A stretch of 64,000 nucleotides of DNA from Carya illinoinensis (lineage: Eukaryota; Streptophyta; Magnoliopsida; Fagales; Juglandaceae). The DNA is taken from positions 17,114,001-17,178,000 of the forward strand of contig NC_056766.1 in assembly GCF_018687715.1 (NCBI RefSeq), written 5' to 3'. The translations under genes were made by a program, and so were the position numbers. The notes beneath the pieces were generated by a model. It saw only the letters and a list, made by a program, of their open reading frames with translations. It made no database searches and was not told where the DNA came from. Within the stretch, counting starts at the first letter, position 1, and each line of letters opens with the position of its first letter. Positions 34,340 to 47,067 of this stretch are shown piece by piece.

Positions 34340-37300
34340 TGTCAACTCGAGCTCTATAGACTTTCACAAAGCTCAAGTTGAAGGAGAGATCCTCCGCTGT
34401 CCCTTTCATGGGACTCCTCTCCTACTTCTACTCCCCCATGGGCCGAAGAGGAAGTGTTCGAGCCTGTACAAACCCAAGATGTTTGAAATCTCCTTCGATA
34501 CCCAAGCCAAGGAAGGAAGCCCCGCTCTTATTGGATGCTAGGGCAACTTGGCATGTAAGGAAGAACTGTCAACTATACGAGGAGTTCTGAGGCAGAAGAG
34601 CAGAATTCAAAGCATCACATCAAAAAGGAAAATGCTACCAGTAAACAGCAACCAAACAGTGCGAGAGGATAAGTCAAAGTGTGAGAAGGAAGTCAGGGCA
34701 TAAGAGAAAGATACATTTCTTTATTGATTAATCCATCTACAAGTTACAAAGGGACACTTGGCATTTACTACCAACAAGACCCCAAGAAAGTAAACAACAA
34801 GGAAAAGAATGACTACGACTGTAGGGGAGGGTCAAGACTGGGAAGCTTCAATCCCTCTCGCGGATCAAAAGAGCCTGTCTCTACAGGGTTCCACTCATGT
34901 TCGGTGCTAACCAGGTAATCTTCAAAGTCCCCTCCTCTTGTGCGAGCCACAGAAGTGCCCGTAAGGGGGAAGTCACCGGGGTCATCATCTTCTGGTAGGA
35001 ATGCATCCGGGATCGTTTCCCGCCCCAGCTCGCCAACATGATTAAGGGTAGTGACATCAGGTTCAAGGATCTTGAAGTCCAAAGCCCGCAGATGCGCCTC
35101 CAGTGCCTCTGAACTACATTGAGGGTTGAGGATGACGTAGTCACTCATCCTACACAATCCCTCAAGGTACTTGTGAGATCACGCCTCTTTGCGGATAGAA
35201 AGAGTCTTCCTCAATTGCTCACTTGATCGCGTAGCCACCTCTTGCTCCTGCAATAGGTCGCTGTGTAGATCCAAGATAACCACATCCTGATTGGCAATCC
35301 TCTCATTGGCAGCAACCAGGTCAGTTAACGCCTCTTCCTCACAAACCCTCTGCAATGGCCAACAGGTTGGAATGCTTCCCTTCTGACATCTTGATCCGGA
35401 GTAAATGGGGCTCTCATAGGCCCCTTAACTCCTCATTCTCCATTTGGATAATGTCATGCCATTCTTGGAGCTTACTCAGAGACTTCTAGGCCTTCAAAGC
35501 CCAATCTCGAGCCACAGCCTACTCTGCCTCCAATCATCCCCGCTCTTCCCTCCCCTGCTCCACTACAGACTGGAGACACTGTATCTTGTCTTCAGCAACA
35601 CGTTGGGCTAGCGCTTTGATTCCCTGCATGGACTCCGAGGTTAGACAGCAGACTCAAGACCAAGAAAGTTGAAAGGGAATGTAGAATGTAAGAACTACAT
35701 TGGAGAGATGTTTTTGAAGTTGCTCCACTTCGCGGCTTATGGTGGGATCCTCCCGCAGGGACTCATTCAAAGGATCGGCAGGAACTGCTATGTTTGCGGT
35801 CTCCAAAGAAGGCATTTCCCTTCTTAGGGATCCGACTGCCAGCCCTCTGCTAGGCTCGATCAGAGCACCCTTGCTCACCAACAAAACAGGAGGAGCCACC
35901 ACAGAAGGGCCACTTTTGTCCCCGCACTGGTGACCGTCACCCCCACAAGGACCTACGACCCCAGTCATCGATTTGACAGGGCTCGGCGGTGTGCCGACTA
36001 AAGGCACATCTGGCACATTCCTTCCAAGGCTAGGTGGGGTGGAAGAGTCTTGCGCTTTTGCTGGCCTCTCTTTTCTAGACCCACTAGTAACTCTACTAGC
36101 CACTAGCTCGGCCTGAGGGGCAGCAGCTGGGCTCTCACCCACAGCATGAACGCATCCAGGATCAGAGACGCATTCATCATTTGGATCTACCCAAAGGGGA
36201 TCTGAAGCCTCTTTGAGATCAAAGGCTTCGATCAAGGACTGAGCAGTGGATGATGAAGAGTGAGACATCTCAACATTCAGATCCAGAGGGGGTTCCACCA
36301 TCCAAGTTTGCGGAGGTGCCCTGTCCAGAAGAGTGCTCTAGAAGTATATATTGACCACTTCCGCCCTTCACGAAGTGCCAGATGCATTGCCAAGATACAA
36401 CAGGTACAATAAGAAGAAGAGACTTAGAAGTTGCACTTGAACCCGGAAACTCCCTGGCCCATCGTTGCCGGGAGGGCATTGCAGAAGAAGGAATGCCAAC
36501 CATCTCTGCTGAGATGAGACGACCTGCACTAATTGTCTAGGGAGCCAGGCCTTCAGAGATGTTTGGACCTCCACCCTTGGCTTTGGACAAATCCTCTAAT
36601 CCTTGTCTTCAGGAGAGGATTCAGCTACCCATTTCCTTGAAGAGTACGACAAAGGATCAGCCACCACACCCCTAGCAGAGGGAATGACATGACCAAATGG
36701 GGGAAGGAAAGTGACCAGATTGTCTTCCCTAATGAAGTCCTTGGAGTGAACCAAGAGTGGGTGCTGAGCTACCCAATCCTGCACGATTGTGATGTGACGC
36801 AACTCATCTGACATGGCCACAGGGCACACCATGTTGTTGCCCGACACGACTCCCCATGCTGCCTTGATCAGGAACTCGGCCACCCACAAAGAAGAATCTA
36901 CTAGATCAGTCCGAGACTTTGCGGTCCCTCAACTCTAGCACAACCAACGCAGGCGCGATTGCGCTAAAAGATCTCTCTTGTTCCTCTTTGTACATGGTGA
37001 GTTAGGAGGAACTCATGATCAGTAAGATCAACATTTTATGGGTCAAACTTTAATAGAGCCTGTCGCCATAGCAAGCAACAACACATCAGAATTCGCCTAG
37101 CATTTGGATGAAGCTAAGCAAGCACCAGCCCCAAGTGGTACAGGACTTTACGAACAGGACGGGGCAAGGGCAGTCTTGGCCCATAGGAAAACATGCTGGA
37201 ACTTCTAGAGTAATTGAATTTGAAATGTGGTAGGTTAGCACCTGGGCTCTCATGAGCCGGCCTCAGAGTGGTGCACAGAGTCAGTCAGGTTGGTGGATTT

Positions 37301-38309
37301 TTGGGAAGCCATCGGGACTAGAAAAGCTAAGTCAAGCAAGGAAGGGTTGAAGTTGCAAAAAAAAGAGGGTACTGGTCACATCGAAAATACAAAAGGTAGA
37401 AGAGAGGTAGTAATGCGGACGGAAGGGGAGCGAATTTAAAGGCAAGGTCTCACAGTTGCGGAAAAGGGGTAGTGTCTAACAGCCTAACTTGCAGGATATG
37501 TGAAGCGACGAGAATCATGTCAACATCCCGGTAGTAGTATATGAGGAATTGGCATCGAACACGTGTAACGGCCATTGACCAGCCTATAACGCCATTCGGT
37601 GAAGACTGTGATAAGCAAGAAGCTATGGAAATTCCCATCAGGTCAACTCGATGAGAATTACTAGGGTAACTGTTAGCGGTTATTTTTTTCAGGGTCTAAA
37701 GCCCATAATACTACCCCAGGCTCTTTACTTTGCCAGGCCTCATAAGCCTTGAAAATGTCTGCTCGAGCCCTGAAAGCCCCCCCTTGGTAGCCTAGGGTGG
37801 GTCCTAGACCCATGCAGGTCAGGGAGGCTCCAGACTCGTGCGGGTCGGGGGTAATCATCAACATTGAGATGAGATGTTGTGGAAAGGCATGGGAAACCAC
37901 GATTGGGGAAAATGGAAGAGACAACATCAGGAAATTCTGTCAAAGACCCACGCCGTATTAAATGACTGACATCAAGAAAACTATGCCTGATTAAATTCAG
38001 TATGGCGGTGGTGACTTTGAGGAGAGGCATCCCTCTGCCCCAAAACACAAGACATGGCACTACTAATCCAAAAGACCAAGTATAAAGGTCGACCAGAATT
38101 GCGAGGTTAAAAAGGGAATGAATTCAAGTCTATTGTCAATTATACACAACTATTTTCTTCTCATTTAAAGCATTTTTTATCTCTTCTCTATACTAACTTT
38201 GGTATCAGAGGTTCCCCGGGCCACCTCTCTACTGACTCAGGATCTGCCACGAGTGAAGACCCGTGTTGTTAAGCAACCGGGCCTAAGGGCGTACAAAACA
38301 CGACGTTAA
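34340..38309 (+). repeat. Likely 3' LTR of the Gypsy element (very long)
   Basis: It would begin TGTCAAC after the polypurine tract and end GTTAACA at 38309, a near-perfect short inverted terminal pair. Near its right end lie ACTTTGGTATCAGAGG and TTCCCCGGGCC (38202-38224), which recall the R/U5 words of Tat LTRs. At 38310 clear Copia integrase sequence begins. If both ends are right the LTR is about 3.97 kb and contains the antisense gene below. No second LTR copy is in the window to confirm it. Confidence 0.4.
34713..36920 (-). pseudogene. Antisense gene of a Tat-like Gypsy element (aORF)
   Basis: Three minus-strand frames (36889-36596, 36301-35654, 35157-34813) look like parts of one protein. 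The first has DELRHITIVQDWVAQHPLL and DNLVTFLPPFGHVIP; the second begins MVEPPLDLNVEMSHSSSST and is rich in proline, serine and acid residues; the third is acidic. AATAAA on the minus strand at about 34713-34718 could end its transcript. Tat-lineage elements are known to carry an additional antisense reading frame near the 3' end; I assign it by position and character, since I do not recognise a domain. Stops and gaps separate the parts. Confidence 0.5.
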
Positions 38310-39900
38310 CATATGGTATATGAAATCACTCTACTTTCTTGCCTGTTATATTCTCAAAGCCTTTCCAAGTGTTTGAATTCATCAAACATGACACTCACTG
38401 CTTTAGTAAAACAAGTCCAGCCTTTTCTCAAACGGTCATCGAACAACATGAGTAAGAATAGAGCACCACCTTACACAAGATGTACCCCAAAGATTAGAAT
38501 AAATAAACTGCAGTTAACTTGATTCTGCAATGCTTCACAATGATACAATGCTACAAAAGTAAAAAAATAAAAAAAATAAATCAAGCTTCCCTATCTTTTG
38601 ATTACACGAAAGCAAAAGTTGTCTACTCACAAATGACCACGCTCGTTTACCCATATGGCCCAATCGCATGTGCCATAAATGAGTAATACCTAAATTTGAA
38701 ACGTCTGAAGATAACCTTATAGCTGCACCAATCACTATCTCACCAAATAGAAAATAAATACCATCAATCTTATTTCCTATCATTGTAACCAAACAGCCCT
38801 TATAGACTCAAAAGACTCCACCTTCAAATGTATACTAATAACCAAAGGAGTCAAAAGTAATCAAAGATATAAGATTTCTATTCAAAGATGGAATATGTAG
38901 AACATTAGACAAAGATCTAACGGTTCCATTATACATCTTAATTTTGATTGAACCAATCCCAACAATCTCAAAAGCCATATCATTCCTAACCAAAATTAAA
39001 TCACCGTTGATTGATTGTAGGTACCAAACCAATCTCTATTGGGACATATATGGAACGTACATGGAGCCCACTTGTCACCAAAAACACCATTTCAGGCGTT
39101 GATTTTTAGGACAACATCAGAGTTATTAGTATTCTCAACAATACTAAAAAGATTAGAGGAACTTGTACCTTCGTCCTTGTTCTTCAATCTTGGACACTTA
39201 TTTTTGTAATGACCGTATTTGTGACAATATTGATAGTTAACGTTTTTCTTGTTAAATCTAGGGTTGCCACTAGAATTACTCCCACCCTAATCCGAACATT
39301 TGCCACCAAATCTACCACCAGTGGAACATTTCACAAACAAGCTATCGGCTTGATTATTCGTGCCTTATACACAAAATCTTTTATCAACTCTTTATAATTC
39401 AAAGCAGATTTTATATTTGCCAAGGAGATGGTATCTTTACCATACAACATCGAGTTCACAAAATTATGAAACAACATAGGCAACGAACAAAATAAAATTA
39501 AAGCTTGATCTTCCTCGTCATGTTTAATATCAATGTTTCTTATATCCATAATGATTTTGTTAAATTCATTTAGACGGTTGGACATAGGAGTACCTATCTT
39601 CATTTGGAGAGTGTACAACCATTGCTTTAAATGCAAACTCTCCACTTTTCTTCAAAGATCTACGGTGGTCTCTTCTTCTACCACTTCGTGCAAAATTCCA
39701 TCAGAAAGAGATAACAACATCGTGCTATGCGCTTTCTTTTTCTCTTCCTTTGTTGATATAGAAGGTTCATCTGACACCTTGTCCTCCAAAATTTTCGTCA
39801 ATCCTTGTTGTCTTAACAGGGCCCTCATCTTGATGCACCACAAGCTGAAACTATTATGACTATCAAAGTTCTCTACTCCAAACTTTGCCAAAGCCATCTC
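38310..39900 (-). pseudogene. Copia gag, pre-integrase and integrase remnant (minus strand)
   Basis: The gag part (39897-39280) starts MALAKFGVENFDSHNS and includes WCIKMRALLRQQGL and the UBN2-type segment LNEFNKIIMDI; one nonsense codon replaces the tryptophan of DLW at about 39650. A decayed zinc-knuckle region follows. At 39032-38560 lie SIKIKMYNGTVRSLSNVLHI and then HLWHMRLGHM, the gag_pre-integrase signature. 38525-38310 encodes a broken integrase core (pieces of the type RKVWTCFTKAV and the GKKVE end). The element stops abruptly at 38310; reverse transcriptase and RNase H are missing. Confidence 0.8.
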
Positions 39901-39939
39901 TCAAGATCTTTCACAAAGTCTGGCGCTTTGATATCGGTT

Positions 39940-40500
39940 TGATAGGATTAGCTAGATATCTAGAGACAACTTTGAAATAGATTACTAGAAACAAATAACC
40001 AACAATTTGACAATCACACAAAGAATACCAAGATTTAAGTGGTTCGGCTTGAATAATTGCCTGTATCCACGAGGGAGTCAATCTCAAGGAATTCATTATC
40101 ACAAAGATGGAGTACAATAAAGCAATAAAAAATCATTCCTCAATCCCAAAAGCCCCAATACACCCAATGAGCTTTCAAATCTCACAAAAGGAGTTCTCTC
40201 TCTTTTCTCTCTATTTTGGCCGCAACTCACACACTTCTTTATAAAAATATGTTTATATATTAAACAATGTGAGAACCAGGTTTTCTGAACATTTTCTCGA
40301 GTGGATGTTGAGCTAACAAGATGTTTGAATTTCGCTTGAGTGGACTATTGAGTAGATGTTGAGGGAAAAATCTATTTGAAATTTGCTTGAGCCAAGGTCG
40401 AGCCAAATTTTGCTCATGTCAAGGTTGAGTCATAGTCAAGCCAAGTCTCTAGAATGGCATTTTCAAAATAAAATCAAGCCACCATTTCAACGGTCCAAGT
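39940..40500 (-). repeat. 5' LTR of the minus-strand Copia element
   Basis: The part 39940-40220 matches 31529-31790. On the minus strand a TATA-like TTTATAAAG lies near 40238. A degenerate methionine-tRNA-like binding site (CCGATATCAAAGC) lies between the LTR and the gag start. The far end is not exact; 40296-40445 holds decayed GCTCGAGC-like words, as in the LTRs at 14748 and 20181. Confidence 0.6.
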
Positions 40501-40850
40501 AAAGGAAAGTGCATGGAGTTCCTGAAAAAGCAATGCATAAGAGGTAGCATAGATGAGGAAGGGTTTAGCAAAACGTGTTCCACATGTGTTTGTCAAAACG
40601 AGATTCTAACTAAAGAGTGGTGAAGTATGATGGCTGTGTTCCTGCAAATAGGCATGTGCATGTGCGGCATTAGGTGGCTGACCGGCGTTGATCTAAGCTC
40701 TAGATTCCTTGCAGAACAACCAAAAAACCTACAAAAACAAATTCGCCAAAAAACATAAAATTTGAACTGTTAGATTTGTATATATACTGTGAGCATATAT
40801 CTATTGACACACACACAATATTGGGGATTAAATGAATCTCCATTCGTTTA
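40501..40850. other. Unassigned intergenic DNA
   Basis: No conserved frame, terminal repeat or poly(A) tail was seen. Confidence 0.3.
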
Positions 40851-40884
40851 TTTAGGTTCTGATATAGTGTGTTTGGAAACCCAT

Positions 40885-41455
40885 TAGAGCTTGTTTGGGA
40901 TTGTGGTAAGAAATAGAGCTTTTCATATTAGTGCTTTTAGTTGTAGAGCTTAAAGCTTTACAATTAAAAAGTTGTTTACTATTTGGTAGACATGGATCTA
41001 AAGTAGTTTTAAAGTTAGTTATAATAGTTTTTTTTTTTTTTTTAAAGTATTGTTATCTATGGGAGCTTCTTTTTTTTTTTCTTTTTTAATAACAAAAATA
41101 ATTATTAACATCATAACAAATTACATGTAAGTTTTTTCAAGCCAAACAGCTTGTGCAACACACATTAGAATTGCTTCCCACCATATCTCAATATCTTCAA
41201 CCTTCCAAGCATAGCATGCAAGTTGATGTATAACCTCATTTTCCATTCTCTTGTAAGGAATTTGCATGAGCTTTTCAATAAAAGTTTCAATTTGGTGTTT
41301 TAAAAAAAAATGGACTTTCACGTTTCTTTAGGTGCTTAAAGAACTGTTTATGAATTTATTTAACATAAAATCTTTTCTTTAAAAGAGCTTTTAGATTGTT
41401 AAAAGTACTTTTAAACTTCCAAACTCAAACATGTATAGGCTACTTAATTTAAAGG
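40885..41455. mobile_element. MITE-like element with a nested LINE tail
   Basis: The outer parts, starting GCTTGTTTGGGATTGTGG (40888) and ending CTTCCAAACTCAAACATG (about 41417), resemble a common plant MITE with inner words such as GTGCTTTTAG and AAAGAGCTTTTAG. The centre (41046-41320) is the LINE fragment listed next. Confidence 0.45.
41046..41320 (-). pseudogene. LINE RNase H C-terminal fragment with tail
   Basis: On the minus strand the frame gives RMENEVIHQLACYAWKVEDI and ends WLEKTYM, the usual end of the RNase H domain in plant LINEs, then an A-rich tail (T-rich on the plus strand at 41070-41086). The insertion is a strongly 5'-truncated LINE copy. Confidence 0.65.
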
Positions 41456-41781
41456 ATTTTAATATGTGGATTTCATGTGGTTTCTATCTACTTATGTCAT
41501 GTTAGTTTTTAAGACTATTATATGGTATGGATTTAACTTGCCTCTTGTTAAAACTTTCACTGGACATATCATGTTCAAAAGTGAATAGACAAAATTGAAA
41601 GATTAATGTAAAAGTCAACTTATTTTTTCATATAAAGCAATCTTGCCCATTCATTTTCCAAACACGATGTATACAGTAAAATCTTAATAGGATGAAAGCC
41701 AAACCCAACATGGTATAGGGTAATTTACTTAGGATTGAATGTCTAGCCAAAACCATGAAAATCGAAGGCTAGATGGTAAGG

Positions 41782-42114
41782 TTAGGGGATGCTTGGAGAA
41801 TGAGATGAGATGAAAATTTTGTGAATAGTAGTAAGATAATTTGAGTTAAGTATTTTTTGGGTTTTGGAAAATGAGAGATAAAAAATTGAATAAAAATATT
41901 ATAAAGTTAAAATATTATTAGAATATAATTTTTTAATATAATTTTTGTTTTGAAATTTGAAAAAGTTGAATTGTTTTTGTTTTTTATTTGAAAGTTTGAG
42001 AAAGTTGTAATAATTAGTTTGAAAGTGTTTGTGTTTGAGTGATGTTTGGGAAGGAAATGAGATTGTATGAGATGAGATGGGATTAGATGAGAATTATTTG
42101 CATACATCCCCTAA
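41782..42114. mobile_element. MITE with TTAGGGGATG termini
   Basis: The left end TTAGGGGATG and the right end CATCCCCTAA are inverted repeats. The interior starts AGAATGAGATGAGATG and is AT-rich, about 333 bp, non-coding. The same family is inside dispersed repeat copies A (about 4250-4560) and B (25060-25133 plus 30661-30925). Confidence 0.75.
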
Positions 42115-43620
<1,506 letters not shown>

Positions 43621-44589
43621 CGGCAAAGTTTTTTTTTTAATGCAAATTCAATAGCACTCTACAATGTATGTGTTCTCTCGACCCTAGCAGAAGGGTAGGC
43701 AAGCCCTTGCTTGTGCAAGCGAGGGGTTGAGTTGGGCCCCCAAGCCCTGCCCCGCCCGACATATGGGCCCAAAATATATTTTTGTAGTTTTTGAGCCAAT
43801 TTCTAAACCTATTCTTCGCTTTGAAATTACAATTATTAATGCAAAATTGAAAATATAAAAATATAAAATTAAATATTATCTCCAAGTGTAAACAATTCTA
43901 ATAAAGTTGCTAACTAATAATGAGAAGTGCTATAGTTATTAGTTACAAAGAGATCCCATGAAAGCAAACCCAAAAACTGATGTGACATCATATATTACAT
44001 TAGATCTACTTTACAATAAAAGTAGTTTTACAATATAATAAACTACATCAAACCATGTAAGTTTGTGAATTTACTTTTGTAGAATTTTTTTGTAGCTAAA
44101 ATATTTTTTATAATCCTAACCTATTACAAAGTAGTATAAACTATTACACATTAATCTAAAACTAGTACAAATTAATCTAAAAATATTATAAATCGTCAAA
44201 TAACTTGAACGAATAATAATGTTATCACAATTGAAATACATTAAACAAAGAAAATAAAGATAAATAAGAGAACTTAGCCAACTCCAAGTGACATCATAGA
44301 ACCTAAAAGAGCATATGAATAATATGATGTCTCAAAAAGAAAAGAACATCAATTAGGAAAAACCAATAGCACAAGTACAAACTAAAAAGAATTAATTAAC
44401 AAACCAATGGTGTATCAAAGTCATACTATCAATGTGTAGCTGATGTAGATTGAGATGGAGTCTCTTTTCTCAAAGTTGTCCCTATAACATTTGAAATTAA
44501 AATTAAGTTTGTCAAATAAATATAACTAAATCTATTATAAGCAAAAATAAAGATTAAATTAAGAATGATTACTGCTTTCAGGGTGATCA
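43621..44589. other. Intergenic DNA with a GC-rich patch and a possible MITE
   Basis: 43680-43765 is GC-rich (GGGCCCCCAAGCCCTGCCCC) in AT-rich DNA, probably part of an old element. 43920-44110 has the ACTGATGTGACATCATAT and TAAAAGTAGTTTTACAAT words seen in tree MITEs. No gene is seen. Confidence 0.35.
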
Positions 44590-45187
44590 ACATACTCCTC
44601 CTCATAGCTTTCACAAAGTCTACAACCTCCAGAATCTAAATTGGCTTCGTTTTTATCCAATCCTGAGCGCAAATCAAAGTCTCTACAGTGCTAAAAGACA
44701 AGGAACTCCAAAATAGAATCAAGATGTGACCCCGGTGCTAAATGCGGACTCTTAAACTACAATAGAAATAAGGATGACCAAAATACTGTGGACAAGGATG
44801 AGATACTTGATGGGTTTACCTTCCAGCAAGCTAAGATATCAAATTTCTCCACATATAGGTGTAATCCTACCGACGAGTGTCTTTTCAAGTCAAATTGGCT
44901 GTCTAACTTCTTCCAAAACTCGTGGGTATCACCAAATCTCATACCTTACTTATGCTTTTTCGGCCTATCAGTTTTGATAGGAGGCGATACGGTGAATGGT
45001 GGAACGTCTATATTAGTTCACTCCAAATGCGGCGAACTCATCATACAACTTATTGAGGGTGTCCTTAACCCTTAGAACAAGTTGACCCGTCCATCCCTTC
45101 CTTCTAGTGTTTTTCAACCCATACATCATTTCATCTATTTTGTATCGTGGGTCAATAACAATAGCAACAAAATCACCAAACAGAAAG
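44590..45187 (-). pseudogene. hAT transposase C-terminal remnant
   Basis: Read on the minus strand: DPRYKIDEMMYGLKN, KDTLNKLYDEFAAFGVN, then after frame breaks FDILACWKVN (usually FDIL-WWK-N), a KY-L-less stretch, ESAFSTG and a region matching the end of the dimerisation domain. These are in the order found in plant hAT (zinc-finger BED, ricesleeper-like) transposases. Many stops are present. It is cut at 45187 by LTR-like DNA. Confidence 0.75.
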
Positions 45188-45700
45188 TTCGCTCAATGTT
45201 TGTGCCCCAAATCGCTCGAGTAAAGTTCAAACAGAGAGTTTGCTTTGCACTCGTTTGACATGTTGCTTGAGCAAACATAAGACAGAGAGGTCACTAGAGA
45301 CTTGTTCGACATCTCGCTCAAACGAATAACGCGATAATTGAAGAATTAGTGCTTTTTCCTTGTAATTATATTAACAATAAGATTGTTCTCAGCATTGTAA
45401 GTTGGCCCTATAATGTACTTTGACATTCCTCAAGAGAATAAAATCCTCTACAACTCCAAAAATGTAGGCACATTACTAAATCACACAAATTTTTATATCG
45501 TCTGATTGATTTCTTGTTTTACTTTATTTTCTTGCTATAATTTTTCTCTACAAAACTAAGATCTCAAATCTCTCGGGCACCTTGGCATCATCACATCAAA
45601 AGTCTTAACGCTACTCGAGCTTAGCCGGTATTGAGCAAACCAAACAGGAATAGTTGGCTACTCAAGAGAGCCAACCTCTAATTAAACTCGTTGATATTTT
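45188..45700. repeat. Decayed LTR-like fragment with GCTCGAGC-derived words
   Basis: 45188-45330 contains TTCGCTCAATG, ATCGCTCGAGTAAAG, GTTGCTTGAGCAAAC and CATCTCGCTCAAACGAAT, which look like mutated units of the array in the LTRs at 14748-16069. The following 350 bases resemble an LTR downstream part. The whole interrupts the hAT relic. Confidence 0.5.
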
Positions 45701-46394
45701 TTTAATAATAGTATAATTTCTTTTTACCGTTGCTTTCCTTCACATAAATGGTAGTATTCAAATGCCAAAGACAGATATCTTCAACGTTGTTTTTAATAGG
45801 CAAGAAAAGTTACTGTTTGTTGGCTTTGAAGGGTTATTAGAAAATGGTGGGTTTAATTGTTTTTCTGATTTAAATCCAGGATCAGTTTTTTGTTCAATAG
45901 GTTATATATATGTTTGTTTATTTGGTTATTCCTATTGTACGAGTGAGAAAAAATATACCTTGGAAAAGTGAGATAGGAAAAATAAGTTTAGTGAGTTTAT
46001 ATTTTTTGCAGTATTTCCAAATAAAAGAAAAGAGTTCTATTGGTAGAGCTCGAAGCTCCACCACTTGTATAGAGTTGGTTTGGGTTATTCGACGATTAGT
46101 TGTACTGTTGTATCCTGGAAGAGTCAAGTCAAGAAGATCAATTCTGCTATATTGATTAATTTGAGACTTTGTATACTGCAGAGAGCTTGAATCTCTTTAA
46201 AGAGAGTGAGATTTCCATGCCTCAATCCAAACTAGTTTCGTTTAAATATTAATTTCATTGTAATTTTTATTTTATTATTGTGTATTTCACTAACATAACC
46301 AAAAGCTGGTTGAGGCATGCGCGTGGCTTATATATATAAGGAATACCACTTGGGTCTTTGAAAATCTAAAAGATCTGGTTGTCATGAGTCTAAG

Positions 46395-46561
46395 GATTTG
46401 GGCAACTTATTGTAGCTCTCCTCACAGCTAGTTCCCTTCGGATGAGCAAGCTGTTATAAACTTGATCGCTATTGCATAGGGCATTGATGGTATAGGTGAA
46501 TATTCTAACTCCATCGTAGCCCTATCTTTGCCTTGGAGAGCTATGATAAGTTGCCCAAATC
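46395..46561. repeat. Hairpin: 27-bp inverted repeat with direct repeats
   Basis: 46395-46421 (GATTTGGGCAACTTATTGTA then GCTCTCC) is the reverse complement of 46535-46561 with two mismatches. A 40-base direct repeat containing TCCATCGTAGCCCTATCTT occurs at 46490-46529 and 46585-46624. It may be a small foldback element; no target duplication is clear. Confidence 0.65.
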
Positions 46562-46674
46562 CGACGTACAGCTCGACGCTGATGGTCTAGGTGATTCTTA
46601 CTACTCCATCGTAGCCCTATCTTGGATGTGCATGTCACTATCAGGGGTGTAGCTAGTCCCGTTCGATCCCCTTT

Positions 46675-46954
46675 TTTGATATATTATATAATTTATATTA
46701 TAGTATATAATAATATAATGATAATATATTGTAACATATTATAATATATATTATAATTATATTATAAATTATAGTGATATATTATAGTATATTATAATAT
46801 ATAATGATATAATATTAGTATAACTACTAATACAATAGACTATAGTGATAATATATAGTTATTAGTATAAGGTTTTAAAATTTAATATTATATTAATTAA
46901 TAATTTATCATATAATATAAAATTATATATAAAAATGATATATAATATAAAAAA
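46675..46954. repeat. AT-only low-complexity stretch
   Basis: Almost only A and T, with TATAATAT words. It directly abuts the start of the duplicated U-box block at 46955 and may mark the breakpoint. Confidence 0.8.
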
Positions 46955-47067
46955 TTTGCCTTTTTCTAATGTTTCTTATCGTCTGAGTACAGTCTTGCTA
47001 TTTGTGTAAAATTGATAGAATTGCTCAATTTACGCAAATGGATTGATCTTGTCAATTTGCAGATTGG

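Noticed and set aside
43637..43885. Minus-strand frame of 82 codons over a GC-rich patch
   Set aside because: No recognisable protein and no start context; the GC-rich patch is more likely part of an old element.
46030..46075. tRNA-like words (GGTAGAGCTCGAAGCTCCACC)
   Set aside because: No acceptor stem, anticodon arm or T-loop could be placed around them.
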